Origin: Paenibacillus beijingensis
Lineage (GTDB): Bacteria; Bacillota; Bacilli; Paenibacillales; Paenibacillaceae
DNA length: 64,000 bases
Assembly: GCF_000961095.1 (NCBI RefSeq)
Contig: NZ_CP011058.1
Span: 3,437,501-3,501,500, forward strand
Reading direction: 5' to 3'
Each line of letters starts with the position of its first letter. Position 1 is the first letter of the stretch. Below the pieces are notes generated by a model. It had not been told where the DNA came from, made no database searches, and was given only the letters and a program-made list of their open reading frames with translations. A program made the translations under genes and the position numbers. Shown here piece by piece: positions 23,637 through 31,957 of the stretch.

Positions 23637-26057
23637 TCAGTCTGATGATTGTTTTTGAAGAATGTCGGATAATTGTTCGGCTGATACAGGACGGCTAAAG
23701 AAAAATCCTTGCGCTTCATTACATTTTCTCAGTTGAAGGAAATCAAGCTGATCCTTTGTTTCAACGCCTTCTGCGATTACCTTTAAATCCAGGTTATGAG
23801 CCATACTGATAATAGTCTGGACGAGAGCGGCATCCTTTAAATTCGTATGAATATTTCTCGTAAAAGACTGGTCGATCTTTAATGAATCGATCGGGAACAG
23901 TTTCAAATAGCTTAAAGAGGAGTAACCTGTTCCAAAATCGTCAATCGATAAATGAATGCCCATTGCTTTTAATTGATGCATGGTCGATATCGCATACTTC
24001 GAATCCTGAATGATACTTTCGGTCAGCTCGAGCTCAAGATATTGAGGATCAAGATCCGATTCCTTTAATGCTTTGCGGACCACTTCAACCAGGTTACTTT
24101 GCTGGAACTGACGGGAAGAAATATTAACGGCCATTCGTAAAGGGGTGTATCCCGCATCCTGCCACCTTTTATTTTGGCGGCATGCTTCACGGAGCACCCA
24201 TTCGCCAATTGGAATGATTAATCCCGTTTCCTCCGCGATCGGAATAAAATCAGCGGGAGAAACATTTCCCAATTCAGGATGCTGCCAACGGATAAGGGCT
24301 TCCATGCCAATCACTTTACCAGTGGTCACATCCACTTGGGGTTGGTAACAAACGTTAAATTCACCGCGCTCCAGTCCTTTGCGAAGTCCGATTTCAAGCT
24401 GCATTTTTCTCGTTACCGCATCATTCATGTCCGGGGTGTAAAACTGAAAATTATTTTTGCCATTCTCTTTCACGCGGTACATCGCAGTATCTGCATTTTT
24501 GATCAATGTTTCGATATCCCTGCCGTCGGATGGATATAAACTGATTCCAATCGAAGGTGTTACAAACATTTCCGTTTCATCCAGTACAATCGAATGACTG
24601 AATTGGCCGAGGATTTTTTTGGCTTTTTTCGTAACCTCATCCGAATTCGTATTGGGGAGGAGCACAATAAACTCATCTCCGCCTTGACGCGCGAGCGTAT
24701 CTGCTTTACTAATGCAGGCTTGGACTCGCTTGGCAACCTCAATCAATAAACGGTCGCCAACGGTATGTCCTAACGTATCATTGATATATTTAAAACGATC
24801 CAAATCAATGAACATTATGCCGATGTTCATCTTGTTTTCACTTGCTTGATCCAATGCTTGCGTAAGGCGGTCGTTCAATAAATGGCGATTCGGCAATCCC
24901 GTCAATGGATCGAGGTAAACCATTTGATTGATTTGTTGTTCAGCCTTTTTGCGTTCCGTAATATCCCGAATAATGCTGCTGAAGTAGGTGTTCCCTTCCT
25001 CTTCCCAGGCAGCAACCGATAGTTCGATCGGAAATTCGCTGTTATCTTTCTTCAGTCCTTGCAGCTCGACCGTTTTGCCAATGACCTGAGGCTGCCTCGT
25101 GGAAAGGTAACGTTCCATTCCTTTCTGATGAGCCTCCCTGAGCCGCTCAGGTATAATGATTTGCAGCTGTTCTCCTATAACTTCCTGTTCCTCGTATCCA
25201 AACATGAGGCAGGCTCCTTTATTCCAGGAAATAATGGCGCCTTTGCGATCGGCCAATATAATCGCATCATTAGCGGACTCGATGACGGAACGGAATTTTC
25301 TTTCCGACGTTATGGATTGGGATTCAAACCGTTTATCGACAAAAGCGCTAATGAACACCAATCCCAATATGATCAGCATGCCAAATCCAATTAAATACGC
25401 CAGCAAAGCATTGTCATATGATGCCGGCAAGCTGCCATGATGATCGGGTTGGAACGTTGCGGCCGACATCCCCGTGTAATGCATGCCCGATATGGCGATC
25501 CCCATAATGACGGCACTCCCGGCTTTCCTCCACCAAAATCCCGGTGTCCCGGATCGTTGCTGCGCCAAAAACAACAGATACAGGGCTGCTAATGAAACGG
25601 CATAAGCAATGATTGCAGAAAGAGCCCATAGAAAGGGAGAATACTTAATTTCCGCTCCCATCACCATCGCTTCCATTCCGGTATAGTGCATGACAACAAT
25701 GCCCGTCCCGATAAAAAAAGCTCCTCTATAAACTTGGGCCATGCGGACTGAAGGTCGGCTCACGATATGCAAAGCCAGTCCCGATGCCAATATCGCCGGC
25801 ATAATCGAAACAAGAACCAACGATAAATCGTATGTTACCGGGATCGATAAATGAAACGCAAGCATGGCAATAAAATGCATTGACCATATGCCCATTCCCA
25901 TCGCAAACGCTCCGCCGGATAACCATATGTAACGTACAACACCCGTTGCTTTCTGGATTCGAATCGCAAGGTCCAGTGCTGCCAATGAAGCGATAATTGC
26001 AATTATAATCGAAAGAAGGACAAGAGAGAGGTTATAGCTGGTTGAGATCGTTTCCAT
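23637..26057 (-). CDS. MHYT-PAS-GGDEF-EAL c-di-GMP signalling protein
   Basis: 806 residues. Seven predicted spans with MHYT motifs (MHFIAM, MHYTGMEAM, MHYTGMS) occupy about 1-235; MHYT domains are thought to bind copper and sense O2, CO or NO. Then PAS (about 250-375), GGDEF (about 385-545, intact GGDEF in ARQGGDEFIVLLP) and EAL (about 560-800, with EALIRWQHP, ELTESI, DDFGTGYSSLSYLK, AEGVET). Both catalytic motifs look intact, so synthesis and breakdown of c-di-GMP are both possible. The start is ATG 26057 with AAGGAG at 7 bases; 13 upstream codons are open but unsupported. It could tune EPS output, a common c-di-GMP target, but nothing in the sequence shows this. Confidence 0.93.
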   Translation of the reverse strand: METISTSYNLSLVLLSIIIAIIASLAALDLAIRIQKATGVVRYIWLSGGAFAMGMGIWSMHFIAMLAFHLSIPVTYDLSLVLVSIMPAILASGLALHIVSRPSVRMAQVYRGAFFIGTGIVVMHYTGMEAMVMGAEIKYSPFLWALSAIIAYAVSLAALYLLFLAQQRSGTPGFWWRKAGSAVIMGIAISGMHYTGMSAATFQPDHHGSLPASYDNALLAYLIGFGMLIILGLVFISAFVDKRFESQSITSERKFRSVIESANDAIILADRKGAIISWNKGACLMFGYEEQEVIGEQLQIIIPERLREAHQKGMERYLSTRQPQVIGKTVELQGLKKDNSEFPIELSVAAWEEEGNTYFSSIIRDITERKKAEQQINQMVYLDPLTGLPNRHLLNDRLTQALDQASENKMNIGIMFIDLDRFKYINDTLGHTVGDRLLIEVAKRVQACISKADTLARQGGDEFIVLLPNTNSDEVTKKAKKILGQFSHSIVLDETEMFVTPSIGISLYPSDGRDIETLIKNADTAMYRVKENGKNNFQFYTPDMNDAVTRKMQLEIGLRKGLERGEFNVCYQPQVDVTTGKVIGMEALIRWQHPELGNVSPADFIPIAEETGLIIPIGEWVLREACRQNKRWQDAGYTPLRMAVNISSRQFQQSNLVEVVRKALKESDLDPQYLELELTESIIQDSKYAISTMHQLKAMGIHLSIDDFGTGYSSLSYLKLFPIDSLKIDQSFTRNIHTNLKDAALVQTIISMAHNLDLKVIAEGVETKDQLDFLQLRKCNEAQGFFFSRPVSAEQLSDILQKQSSD

Positions 26058-26224
26058 ATCGTAACTCCTTGCAAAAAGCATGATAAAAAATGACATTATT
26101 CTTCATAACAAGCAGGACTATCATACCATGAAAGTATGTTTATGTGGAAAAAATTGCGTGAAGAGTCGTTCATTTGATCTATTGCAGCATGTATTCGAAC
26201 AGATATATTTCGAGAACTGCGGAC

Positions 26225-26253
26225 AAAAAAGCGGCCCTAAGAGGGAGGCCGCT
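26225..26253 (-). terminator. Terminator of the dnaE-DUF72-UDG operon
   Basis: On the minus strand AGCGGCC (from 26253) pairs with GGCCGCT and is followed by TTTTTT (26230-26225). It lies 20 bases after the last gene of the operon. Confidence 0.85.
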
Positions 26254-26271
26254 CCTTCAATCAAGTTGAAT

Positions 26272-26652
26272 CTAAACCAACGCTCCGGCGTCCTTAACCG
26301 TTTGCATCGCCTGCTCGAAATCCGCTTCTTCAACAATGACCGTCAGTACCGTATCGATGCCGGTCACACGATTGTCGGGCCCTCCACCGCTCATTCCGCT
26401 CGCACTGACGCTTGTTGCCGCCAAAATGCCGGCGTCCCGATCGTAGAAATCGCCGCCCAGCGTCAAGTAGCCGAGGCTTGGAAAATCGCTCGTAATCGGG
26501 TTCATAATCCGGTCGCTACCGCTGCCGGGATAGGCGTGTACCCGGTCGATCGACGTATCGATGAGACGCAGTCCCTGTCCCTTCAGCTGCTGCAGTGCAG
26601 CTTCCGCTTGCTCGGGACTGTTGAAATAGGCAATAATATTTTTTTCAGCCAT
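26272..26652 (-). CDS. Small protein of unknown function at the end of the dnaE operon
   Basis: 126 residues. The N-terminal half reads AYFNSPEQAEAALQQLKGQG, a pattern like YflT/stress-protein domains that track a helix over a sheet. The C-terminal end has VLTVIVEEADFEQAMQTVKDAGA, a second ferredoxin-like half; the middle is Gly/Ser-rich. No catalytic motif is seen. ATG 26652 overlaps the end of the uracil-DNA glycosylase gene by 8 bases; an upstream ATG (26682) is possible. Translational coupling puts it in the same transcript as the DNA repair genes. I do not know its job. Confidence 0.75.
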   Translation of the reverse strand: MAEKNIIAYFNSPEQAEAALQQLKGQGLRLIDTSIDRVHAYPGSGSDRIMNPITSDFPSLGYLTLGGDFYDRDAGILAATSVSASGMSGGGPDNRVTGIDTVLTVIVEEADFEQAMQTVKDAGALV

Positions 26653-27262
26653 CGTTAGCGCTTCGCTCCTTTCGTTGTCCATTCGTTAAAGCGGCACCGA
26701 CCGCGAGCAGATCAGCTTTAAGCAATTGTCTTTTGTTTTCGTCGCGGAAAACGGCGGAAGGGTGATAGGTCGGCATCATGCGGATTCCGTCCTTCTCGAG
26801 CCAGTTTCCCCGTGTTTCGGTAATTTTCGCTTTCCAGTCGTAGACTGCATGCACGGCAATGCTTCCAAGGCAGACGATGAACGACGGACGGATCAATTCG
26901 ATTTGCCGCAGCAGTACCGGCAGCGCTTCCTTGACTTCGGACCTGCGCGGCGTACGGTTACCGGAAGGCCTTACTTTGACGACGTTCGTTACGTAGGCTT
27001 CTTCCCTGGCGATGGAGGCTTTCGCTAAATAACGGTCCAGCAGCCTTCCCGAATTGCCGACAAACGGCCGGCCTGTGAGCGCCTCCTGTTCTCCGGGCGC
27101 TTCCCCGATCAGCATAAGACGGGCATGGCCGGGTCCTTCGCCGAACACAAGCTGCTCCCCCGGCTCGGGCGTAAAGGCACGGAGACATGCGGCTTTTAAC
27201 GATTCCAAATCGCCGGCCGCCTTCCAGTCCTGGGCGGAGACGGTTTCTAAGCTCACACTCAT
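26645..27262 (-). CDS. Uracil-DNA glycosylase, family 4-like, lacking the usual Fe-S cysteines
   Basis: 205 residues. Motif 1 GEAPGEQEALTGRPFVGNSGRLLD (around 53-76), the central TNVVKVRPSGNRTP and motif 2 YHPSAVFR match family 4 UDGs, which remove uracil from DNA. Family 4 enzymes normally hold a 4Fe-4S cluster with four cysteines. Here only two cysteines exist (about C26 and C131); the position usually reading VKCRPPGNR has valine, and the E-x3-C-x-P position has EALPV. The cluster is therefore probably absent. ATG 27262 overlaps the DUF72 stop by ATGA. Part of the dnaE-type operon. Confidence 0.88.
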   Translation of the reverse strand: MSVSLETVSAQDWKAAGDLESLKAACLRAFTPEPGEQLVFGEGPGHARLMLIGEAPGEQEALTGRPFVGNSGRLLDRYLAKASIAREEAYVTNVVKVRPSGNRTPRRSEVKEALPVLLRQIELIRPSFIVCLGSIAVHAVYDWKAKITETRGNWLEKDGIRMMPTYHPSAVFRDENKRQLLKADLLAVGAALTNGQRKERSANDG

Positions 27263-28044
27263 AGTTGGACAGCCGCCTGTTGCAGCATTTCCCGCAGCAT
27301 CCGCCCGTTGATGACCGCCTGCGCCCGGTAGTGGTTGTTCATGCTGACGAACGTTTTTTCCGTTCGGTCCTCCAGCTTGCGGATGTTCGGCACCCATTCC
27401 TGAAGCTCATTGTCGGAATACAAATAGTTGTAACGCTCATAGGCTTCTTTGTGCTGCCACCACTTTTTGTAATTCCTGCCATGAAAGCGGACGTAACCGA
27501 TCGGGCTCGTTGCCCGAACCACCGGAGGAACGAGCGTTTTGAACTGCGGCTCGTCGACGCAAACATAGCCGAGCTGTTCTTCCTCCAGCAGATCGAAAAT
27601 CCTCTCGTTAATCCATTCTTCGTGACGGAATTCGATCACAACGGGTATGTCCCCCATCAGTTCCTTGAACTCCTTCAAATAATCGCGGTTTTCATCTTTG
27701 TTCCGAAAGCTGGTCGGAAACTGGGCCAGCACGCATCCAAGCTTTCCAGCCTCAATGAGCGGCTTCAGCGCTTCCTTGAAATCGGCGAAATGCTGCTCGT
27801 TATCCTCCCGTTTATGGGTCATTCCGCGGTAAGCTTTCATAACGAACTGAAAGTTGTCCGGCGTTTTCTCCCGCATATGATACAGCATAAACCGGTTCGG
27901 CATCGCATAAAAGGAGGAGTTCACCTCGGTAAAGGAAAATTCGCGGGCGTAAAACGGCAGCATTTCTTTCTTGTCCAGCTTCTCCGGGTAAAAAGGTCCG
28001 CGCCAGTCTTCGTAGCTGTAACCGGCCGTTCCGATGAGCAGCAT
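27259..28044 (-). CDS. DUF72 domain protein (YunF/YecE-like)
   Basis: About 261 residues: IGTAGYSYEDWRGPFYP, ARFSFTEVNSSFYAMP-like start (here AREFSFTEVNSSFYAMP), FVMKAYRGMTH, VVIEFRHEEWI, YVRFHGRNYKKWW. These are the conserved blocks of DUF72, a TIM-barrel-like family resembling xylose isomerase/endonuclease IV folds; its biochemical role is not established. ATG 28044 has GGAGG at 6 bases; ATG 28050 overlaps the dnaE stop (ATGA) and is an alternative. Co-transcription with a DNA polymerase and UDG hints at a DNA-related role. Confidence 0.9.
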   Translation of the reverse strand: MLLIGTAGYSYEDWRGPFYPEKLDKKEMLPFYAREFSFTEVNSSFYAMPNRFMLYHMREKTPDNFQFVMKAYRGMTHKREDNEQHFADFKEALKPLIEAGKLGCVLAQFPTSFRNKDENRDYLKEFKELMGDIPVVIEFRHEEWINERIFDLLEEEQLGYVCVDEPQFKTLVPPVVRATSPIGYVRFHGRNYKKWWQHKEAYERYNYLYSDNELQEWVPNIRKLEDRTEKTFVSMNNHYRAQAVINGRMLREMLQQAAVQL

Positions 28045-28046
28045 AT

Positions 28047-31000
28047 TCATCCTCCAAGCGCCTTGATTTTCTCGGCAACCATATGGACATTCGTTTCTTT
28101 CATCCGAAGGAGGCCTTCGATTAATATGCCCCGCGGATTGAGCTCGTATAAGAAGGAGTTGTATGTGCCGGGGGACAGCACCGTTTCGATCATGCCGGTA
28201 TGATCCTGTACGACGAGTACGAGCACATATTTCCCGCCGGCTGCCTGCCGCCTGCTGTGAATGATCGTGCCGCAAATGCGGACCCTCGCATAGTCCCGCG
28301 ACTCAGAAAGAGCTTCGATTGGAACGACGTTGAAACGATCGGCAAAAGCTTTCCATTTCCCGGACGGGGAGGGGTTCAGTGCAAACCCGAGCAGTTTTCT
28401 TTCGATGCTTCTTTTTTCCAATCCGGTAAAATCGGGGATCGAAGGGGGGCGGCGAACGTCGCAGCCCTCGTCCGACAAGGCGGCGAGCATTTGGCGTCTG
28501 TTCCCGCTAAAGGAGTCGCACGCTCCCGCGCCGATCCACGCTTCCAATACGGGGCGTTTTACCTGAAGCGAGTTCATCCGGCCGATGAATTCGGCAAACG
28601 AACGGAATTCGCCGTCGCGATCGCGCGAGCGCAGCAGAGCGGCTACCGATTTCGGTCCGCATCCGCGGACTGCATCGATGCCGGCGCGAACCCCTTCATC
28701 ATCCGCATGAAATCCGATCCGGCTGCGGTTAATATCGGGACCGAACAGGGGGATCCCCAATTTTCCGAGCTCCATCAAATATACCTTTTTATCGTAATAT
28801 CCGCCTTCGCCGCTCAGCACGGACGCCATATATTCGCTTGGATAATGCGTTTTCAAATAGACCGTCCAGTAGGAGAGGTACGCATAGGAAACGCTGTGGG
28901 CTTTGTTGAAGCTGTACCCGGCGAACCGGGCCAGAAAATCGAACACGGCATCCGCTTCTTGATCCGCTATGCCGCGTGCCGCCGCTCCAAGGACAAATCG
29001 TTCCCGGTGGTCTGCAAGCGCATGAGCCGATTTGGCGGAAAGGGCCCGCCGGAGTGAATCCGCTTCGCCCATCGAATAACCGGCGACGGCATGAGCGATC
29101 GCCATGATCTGCTCCTGATAGAGGATGAGGCCGTAAGTAGACGAAAGGACAGGCTCCATTTCAGGAAGCGCCACCCGATAGGTTTGATCGCCTTGCCTTC
29201 TGCGCAAATACGTATCCACGATCCCTTCACTCCATGCTCCGGGCCGGTACAAGGCGAGCAGATCGGCCAACTCGCCGATGCTTTGCGGCTTCAACCTGCG
29301 CATTAAATGGCGGATCCCCATGCTTTCGAGCTGAAAGCAGCCGACGGTGTTCCCGCATGCGATCGTTCGAAACGTATCGGGATCGTCCAAGGGGAGGCGG
29401 TTCACTTCGATGCTGCTGCCCGTACGTTCCCGAACGGCGGCGAGCGTATCGTCAATAATGGTCAAATTACGCAGTCCGAGCAGGTCGATTTTGAGCAGTC
29501 CCAGCATCTCCGTATCTTCTTTGGTGAACGGAGTCGCCCTTTCTCCGTTTGGCCGCCGAAGATAAGGAATCGTGCGCGTCATCCGCTCATCTCCAATTAA
29601 GATGCCGGAAGGGTGGGTGCTGTAATTGTGAGCCAGTCCCTCGATCCGTTCAGCCAGCCCAAACCAGGAGCGGAACGGCTCTTGGCGGACCGGCAGCTTT
29701 TGCAGTTCCGGAAGCGTCTGCAGGCAGTGACGGAGACCGCCTTTTCCGGAAAATGCGGGCATCAGGCCGGCCAGCACGTCGATTTGCTTTTGCGGCATTC
29801 CAAGACAGGCACCGGCTTTCCGTACCGCTCCCCGTGTCCCGTAACGGTTCAGCACCCCGACATGAACGACCCGATCGGGTCCATATTTTTCTTTGATATC
29901 CTGCAAAATTTCGTGCCGCCGTCTTTGGCAGACGTCCAAATCGATATCCGGAAGTCCGGGACGGTCCGGACTTAAGAAACGCTCGAAAGAAAGGCCGTGC
30001 AGCAGCGGGTTGACCTCGGTAATGCCAAGCGAATAGGCGGCAAGACTGCCGGCTGCCGAACCTCTTCCCGGTCCGACGGGAATTCGGCGGTTTCTCGCCA
30101 TCCGGACGATATTTGCCACGATCAGAAAATAATCGGCCAATCCACGGTTTATGATGACTTCCAGTTCCTCGTTGAGCCGCTCTAAAACCGCCTGGTTATC
30201 CGTATTTTTGAGGTAATCCGATCCGAATCGCTGCACTAAACCTTCCCGGCACAGATTGCGCAGCGCCTCTTCGGAGCCCAGCGCCGGATTTGCCATAACG
30301 GCCGTTAACGGTTCGGCCGGCTGCCGGGGTTGCCGATCCGAAGCGGATTTCTTTTGTTGCGCTACGGAGAAGGCCGGAAGCCGGTAATGACCGGGCTCCG
30401 GACGAAAGCGGCACCGCCGGGCGATGCGGACCGTGTTTGCCAAAGCATCTGGAAGATGGCTGAATTTCGATACCATTTCATGCGGAGAAGGAAGGTGGAA
30501 CGGCCCGGATTTCGGCTGCTCGGCCCGGTTCGCAGATGTTCTTGCGTCCTGCAGCAATTCGAGCAGCGCAGCGTCTTCGGGAACAACGTAATGAACGTCG
30601 TGGGTGGCCACAAGCGGAATTCCCGTGCGCCGGGAAAGCCGGACCGTCCGCTCGATCCATTCTTTATCGCGCGCCAATCCGTGGTCCTGTACTTCCAGAA
30701 AGAAGTTATCTTTTCCAAACGTCCGCAAATATTGAAGCGCTTGCTCTTCCGCCTCGGCCATTTGTCCATCCGCAATCAATTGATGAATGATCCCGGTTCT
30801 GCCGCCGCTGAGTGCAATGATGTCGCCATTAGAAGCGGGCGGATCGAAAGCGCCGCTATTTAATCGTTCAATTATCTGCTCGTATCCCCGGTTCGAAGCA
30901 GCCAGCAAAAGGAGTGTTTCACCGCGGCCGCCCACAGTCATTTCGCAGCCGATAACGGGATGAATACCGTGACGCTTCGCCAGCTCGTGAAAGCGGAAGG

Positions 31001-31154
31001 CTCCGTTAACGGTCCCCATATCCGTAACCGCCAACGCTTCCATGTTCCAAGAATTAGCCGTTCTTATGAGATCATCCAACTTGCAGAGAGCTTTCGACAA
31101 GCTGTATTCCGTATGAACATGCAGATGGACGAATTTTGCGCCCGACCGTTTCAT
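28047..31154 (-). CDS. dnaE: DNA polymerase III alpha subunit, DnaE type (short form)
   Basis: 1035 residues, C-family polymerase. An N-terminal PHP domain (HLHVHTEYSLS at 10-20) is followed by the polymerase core with GPGRGSAAGSL (361-371) and catalytic aspartates D403 and D405 (PDIDLDV) and D557 (LLKIDLLGLRN). Then come a helix-hairpin-helix region and a C-terminal OB fold (about 945-1030). It lacks the extra C-terminal domain of E. coli DnaE. In the PHP domain TDMG replaces the common TDHG. Bacilli use DnaE beside PolC for primer extension; shorter DnaE forms are often error-prone. The coupled DUF72 and UDG genes suggest a repair-linked copy, an inference. Whether another dnaE exists in the genome is unknown. 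Confidence 0.92.
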   Translation of the reverse strand: MKRSGAKFVHLHVHTEYSLSKALCKLDDLIRTANSWNMEALAVTDMGTVNGAFRFHELAKRHGIHPVIGCEMTVGGRGETLLLLAASNRGYEQIIERLNSGAFDPPASNGDIIALSGGRTGIIHQLIADGQMAEAEEQALQYLRTFGKDNFFLEVQDHGLARDKEWIERTVRLSRRTGIPLVATHDVHYVVPEDAALLELLQDARTSANRAEQPKSGPFHLPSPHEMVSKFSHLPDALANTVRIARRCRFRPEPGHYRLPAFSVAQQKKSASDRQPRQPAEPLTAVMANPALGSEEALRNLCREGLVQRFGSDYLKNTDNQAVLERLNEELEVIINRGLADYFLIVANIVRMARNRRIPVGPGRGSAAGSLAAYSLGITEVNPLLHGLSFERFLSPDRPGLPDIDLDVCQRRRHEILQDIKEKYGPDRVVHVGVLNRYGTRGAVRKAGACLGMPQKQIDVLAGLMPAFSGKGGLRHCLQTLPELQKLPVRQEPFRSWFGLAERIEGLAHNYSTHPSGILIGDERMTRTIPYLRRPNGERATPFTKEDTEMLGLLKIDLLGLRNLTIIDDTLAAVRERTGSSIEVNRLPLDDPDTFRTIACGNTVGCFQLESMGIRHLMRRLKPQSIGELADLLALYRPGAWSEGIVDTYLRRRQGDQTYRVALPEMEPVLSSTYGLILYQEQIMAIAHAVAGYSMGEADSLRRALSAKSAHALADHRERFVLGAAARGIADQEADAVFDFLARFAGYSFNKAHSVSYAYLSYWTVYLKTHYPSEYMASVLSGEGGYYDKKVYLMELGKLGIPLFGPDINRSRIGFHADDEGVRAGIDAVRGCGPKSVAALLRSRDRDGEFRSFAEFIGRMNSLQVKRPVLEAWIGAGACDSFSGNRRQMLAALSDEGCDVRRPPSIPDFTGLEKRSIERKLLGFALNPSPSGKWKAFADRFNVVPIEALSESRDYARVRICGTIIHSRRQAAGGKYVLVLVVQDHTGMIETVLSPGTYNSFLYELNPRGILIEGLLRMKETNVHMVAEKIKALGG

Positions 31155-31311
31155 GCCGATACCTCCCGCTTATAGGAACATTTGTTCCATCATACCGGGA
31201 TGAACCGCCATTGTCTATTGGTGTTTGTTTCCGGTTCCCGAATGGACCAGCTTCGCATAGATGCGCTCCAAAGCGGAAATTCTAAAAAAGTGGTGAAAAA
31301 GTGGCCGCTTC

Positions 31312-31356
31312 GCAGCTGACTTGATCTCCCGATCGCTGTTGTCACAAGTCAGCTGC
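31312..31356. other. Long hairpin in divergent intergenic region
   Basis: GCAGCTGACTTG (31312-31323) pairs perfectly with CAAGTCAGCTGC (31345-31356), and flanking GTGG/CCAC and AAAAAG/CTTTTT steps (about 31295-31371) can extend it. It lies between dnaE (-) and a small gene (+), so it ends no obvious transcript. Possible leader structure for either gene. Confidence 0.55.
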
Positions 31357-31444
31357 TCCACTCTTCTTTTTCAATTATCGCTTAACTTCCAAAATCCGCG
31401 TTTAGTTACGTAACAAAGAATGGAACAAGGGAGGAGGTGCCAGG

Positions 31445-31606
31445 TTGAAGAACGACAAAACGGAACAACGCGGCAAATCCGAAACGGCTGGCGCGCAGCA
31501 GGAAGTGAAGGTTGTGGCGGAAATGCCGGGTGATTCGGAAATGCGCGAGCAGCTTGATGAAATGCAGGCAAACGACGGTTTCCCTGGATCATGCGGCGGT
31601 CTCTAA
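31445..31606 (+). CDS. Small acidic protein of unknown function
   Basis: 53 codons read from TTG 31445 after a strong GGAGGAGG at 7-base spacing: hydrophilic, with KNDKTEQRGKSE at the start and EMPGDSEMREQLDEMQ in the middle, ending in FPGSCGGL. No family recognised. A second small hydrophilic gene follows 37 bases later, also with a good RBS. Together they look like a two-gene unit expressed under some stress or in sporulation, but no promoter was identified. Confidence 0.6.
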   Translation: MKNDKTEQRGKSETAGAQQEVKVVAEMPGDSEMREQLDEMQANDGFPGSCGGL

Positions 31607-31643
31607 ATACAATAATCAAGGAGCAGAGAGGAGCAAGAAGCAG

Positions 31644-31895
31644 ATGGATGACAGGAAGGAAAGCGATATTTACGCTCCGGTTACGAACCGTAATGACCGT
31701 TATGACGAATCGCGCATCGTAGAGGACGGTACGGATCCGATTGACGATTCCGAAGAGGATGCGATTGCGGCAGTGAAAGGCCACATCGAAAAGCAGGATT
31801 GGGAAGGAAGGAGCCGGTACGACCTGCATCCGGTCGCGGATTCCGACGATGTGAAGGATGAAAAATGGACGACCGCGGAGCGCGGCGAGCTTTAA
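31644..31895 (+). CDS. Small hydrophilic acidic protein of unknown function
   Basis: 83 residues, highly charged (Asp/Glu rich), no membrane segment or cysteine: NRNDRYDESRIVEDGTDPIDD, then DWEGRSRYDLHPV and a Glu-rich end. Likely disordered. ATG 31644 has GAGAGGAG upstream; the longer open frame to 31512 overlaps the previous small gene and has no RBS. Family not recognised. A bidirectional terminator follows. Confidence 0.62.
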   Translation: MDDRKESDIYAPVTNRNDRYDESRIVEDGTDPIDDSEEDAIAAVKGHIEKQDWEGRSRYDLHPVADSDDVKDEKWTTAERGEL

Positions 31896-31910
31896 TGAGC
31901 AGCGCAAAAA

Positions 31911-31953
31911 AGCTTTTCCGGATAGGTCGATAACCTTTCGGAAAAGCTCTTTT
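31911..31953. terminator. Bidirectional terminator
   Basis: AGCTTTTCCG (31911-31920) pairs with CGGAAAAGCT (31939-31948), with A-run before and T-run after. It separates the small acidic gene from the convergent chemoreceptor gene. Confidence 0.88.
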
Positions 31954-31957
31954 TCAT

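Noticed and set aside
27265..28203. A 312-codon plus-strand open frame
   Set aside because: It lies antisense to the DUF72 gene and the dnaE 3' end, both of which have strong family motifs; no RBS or domain.
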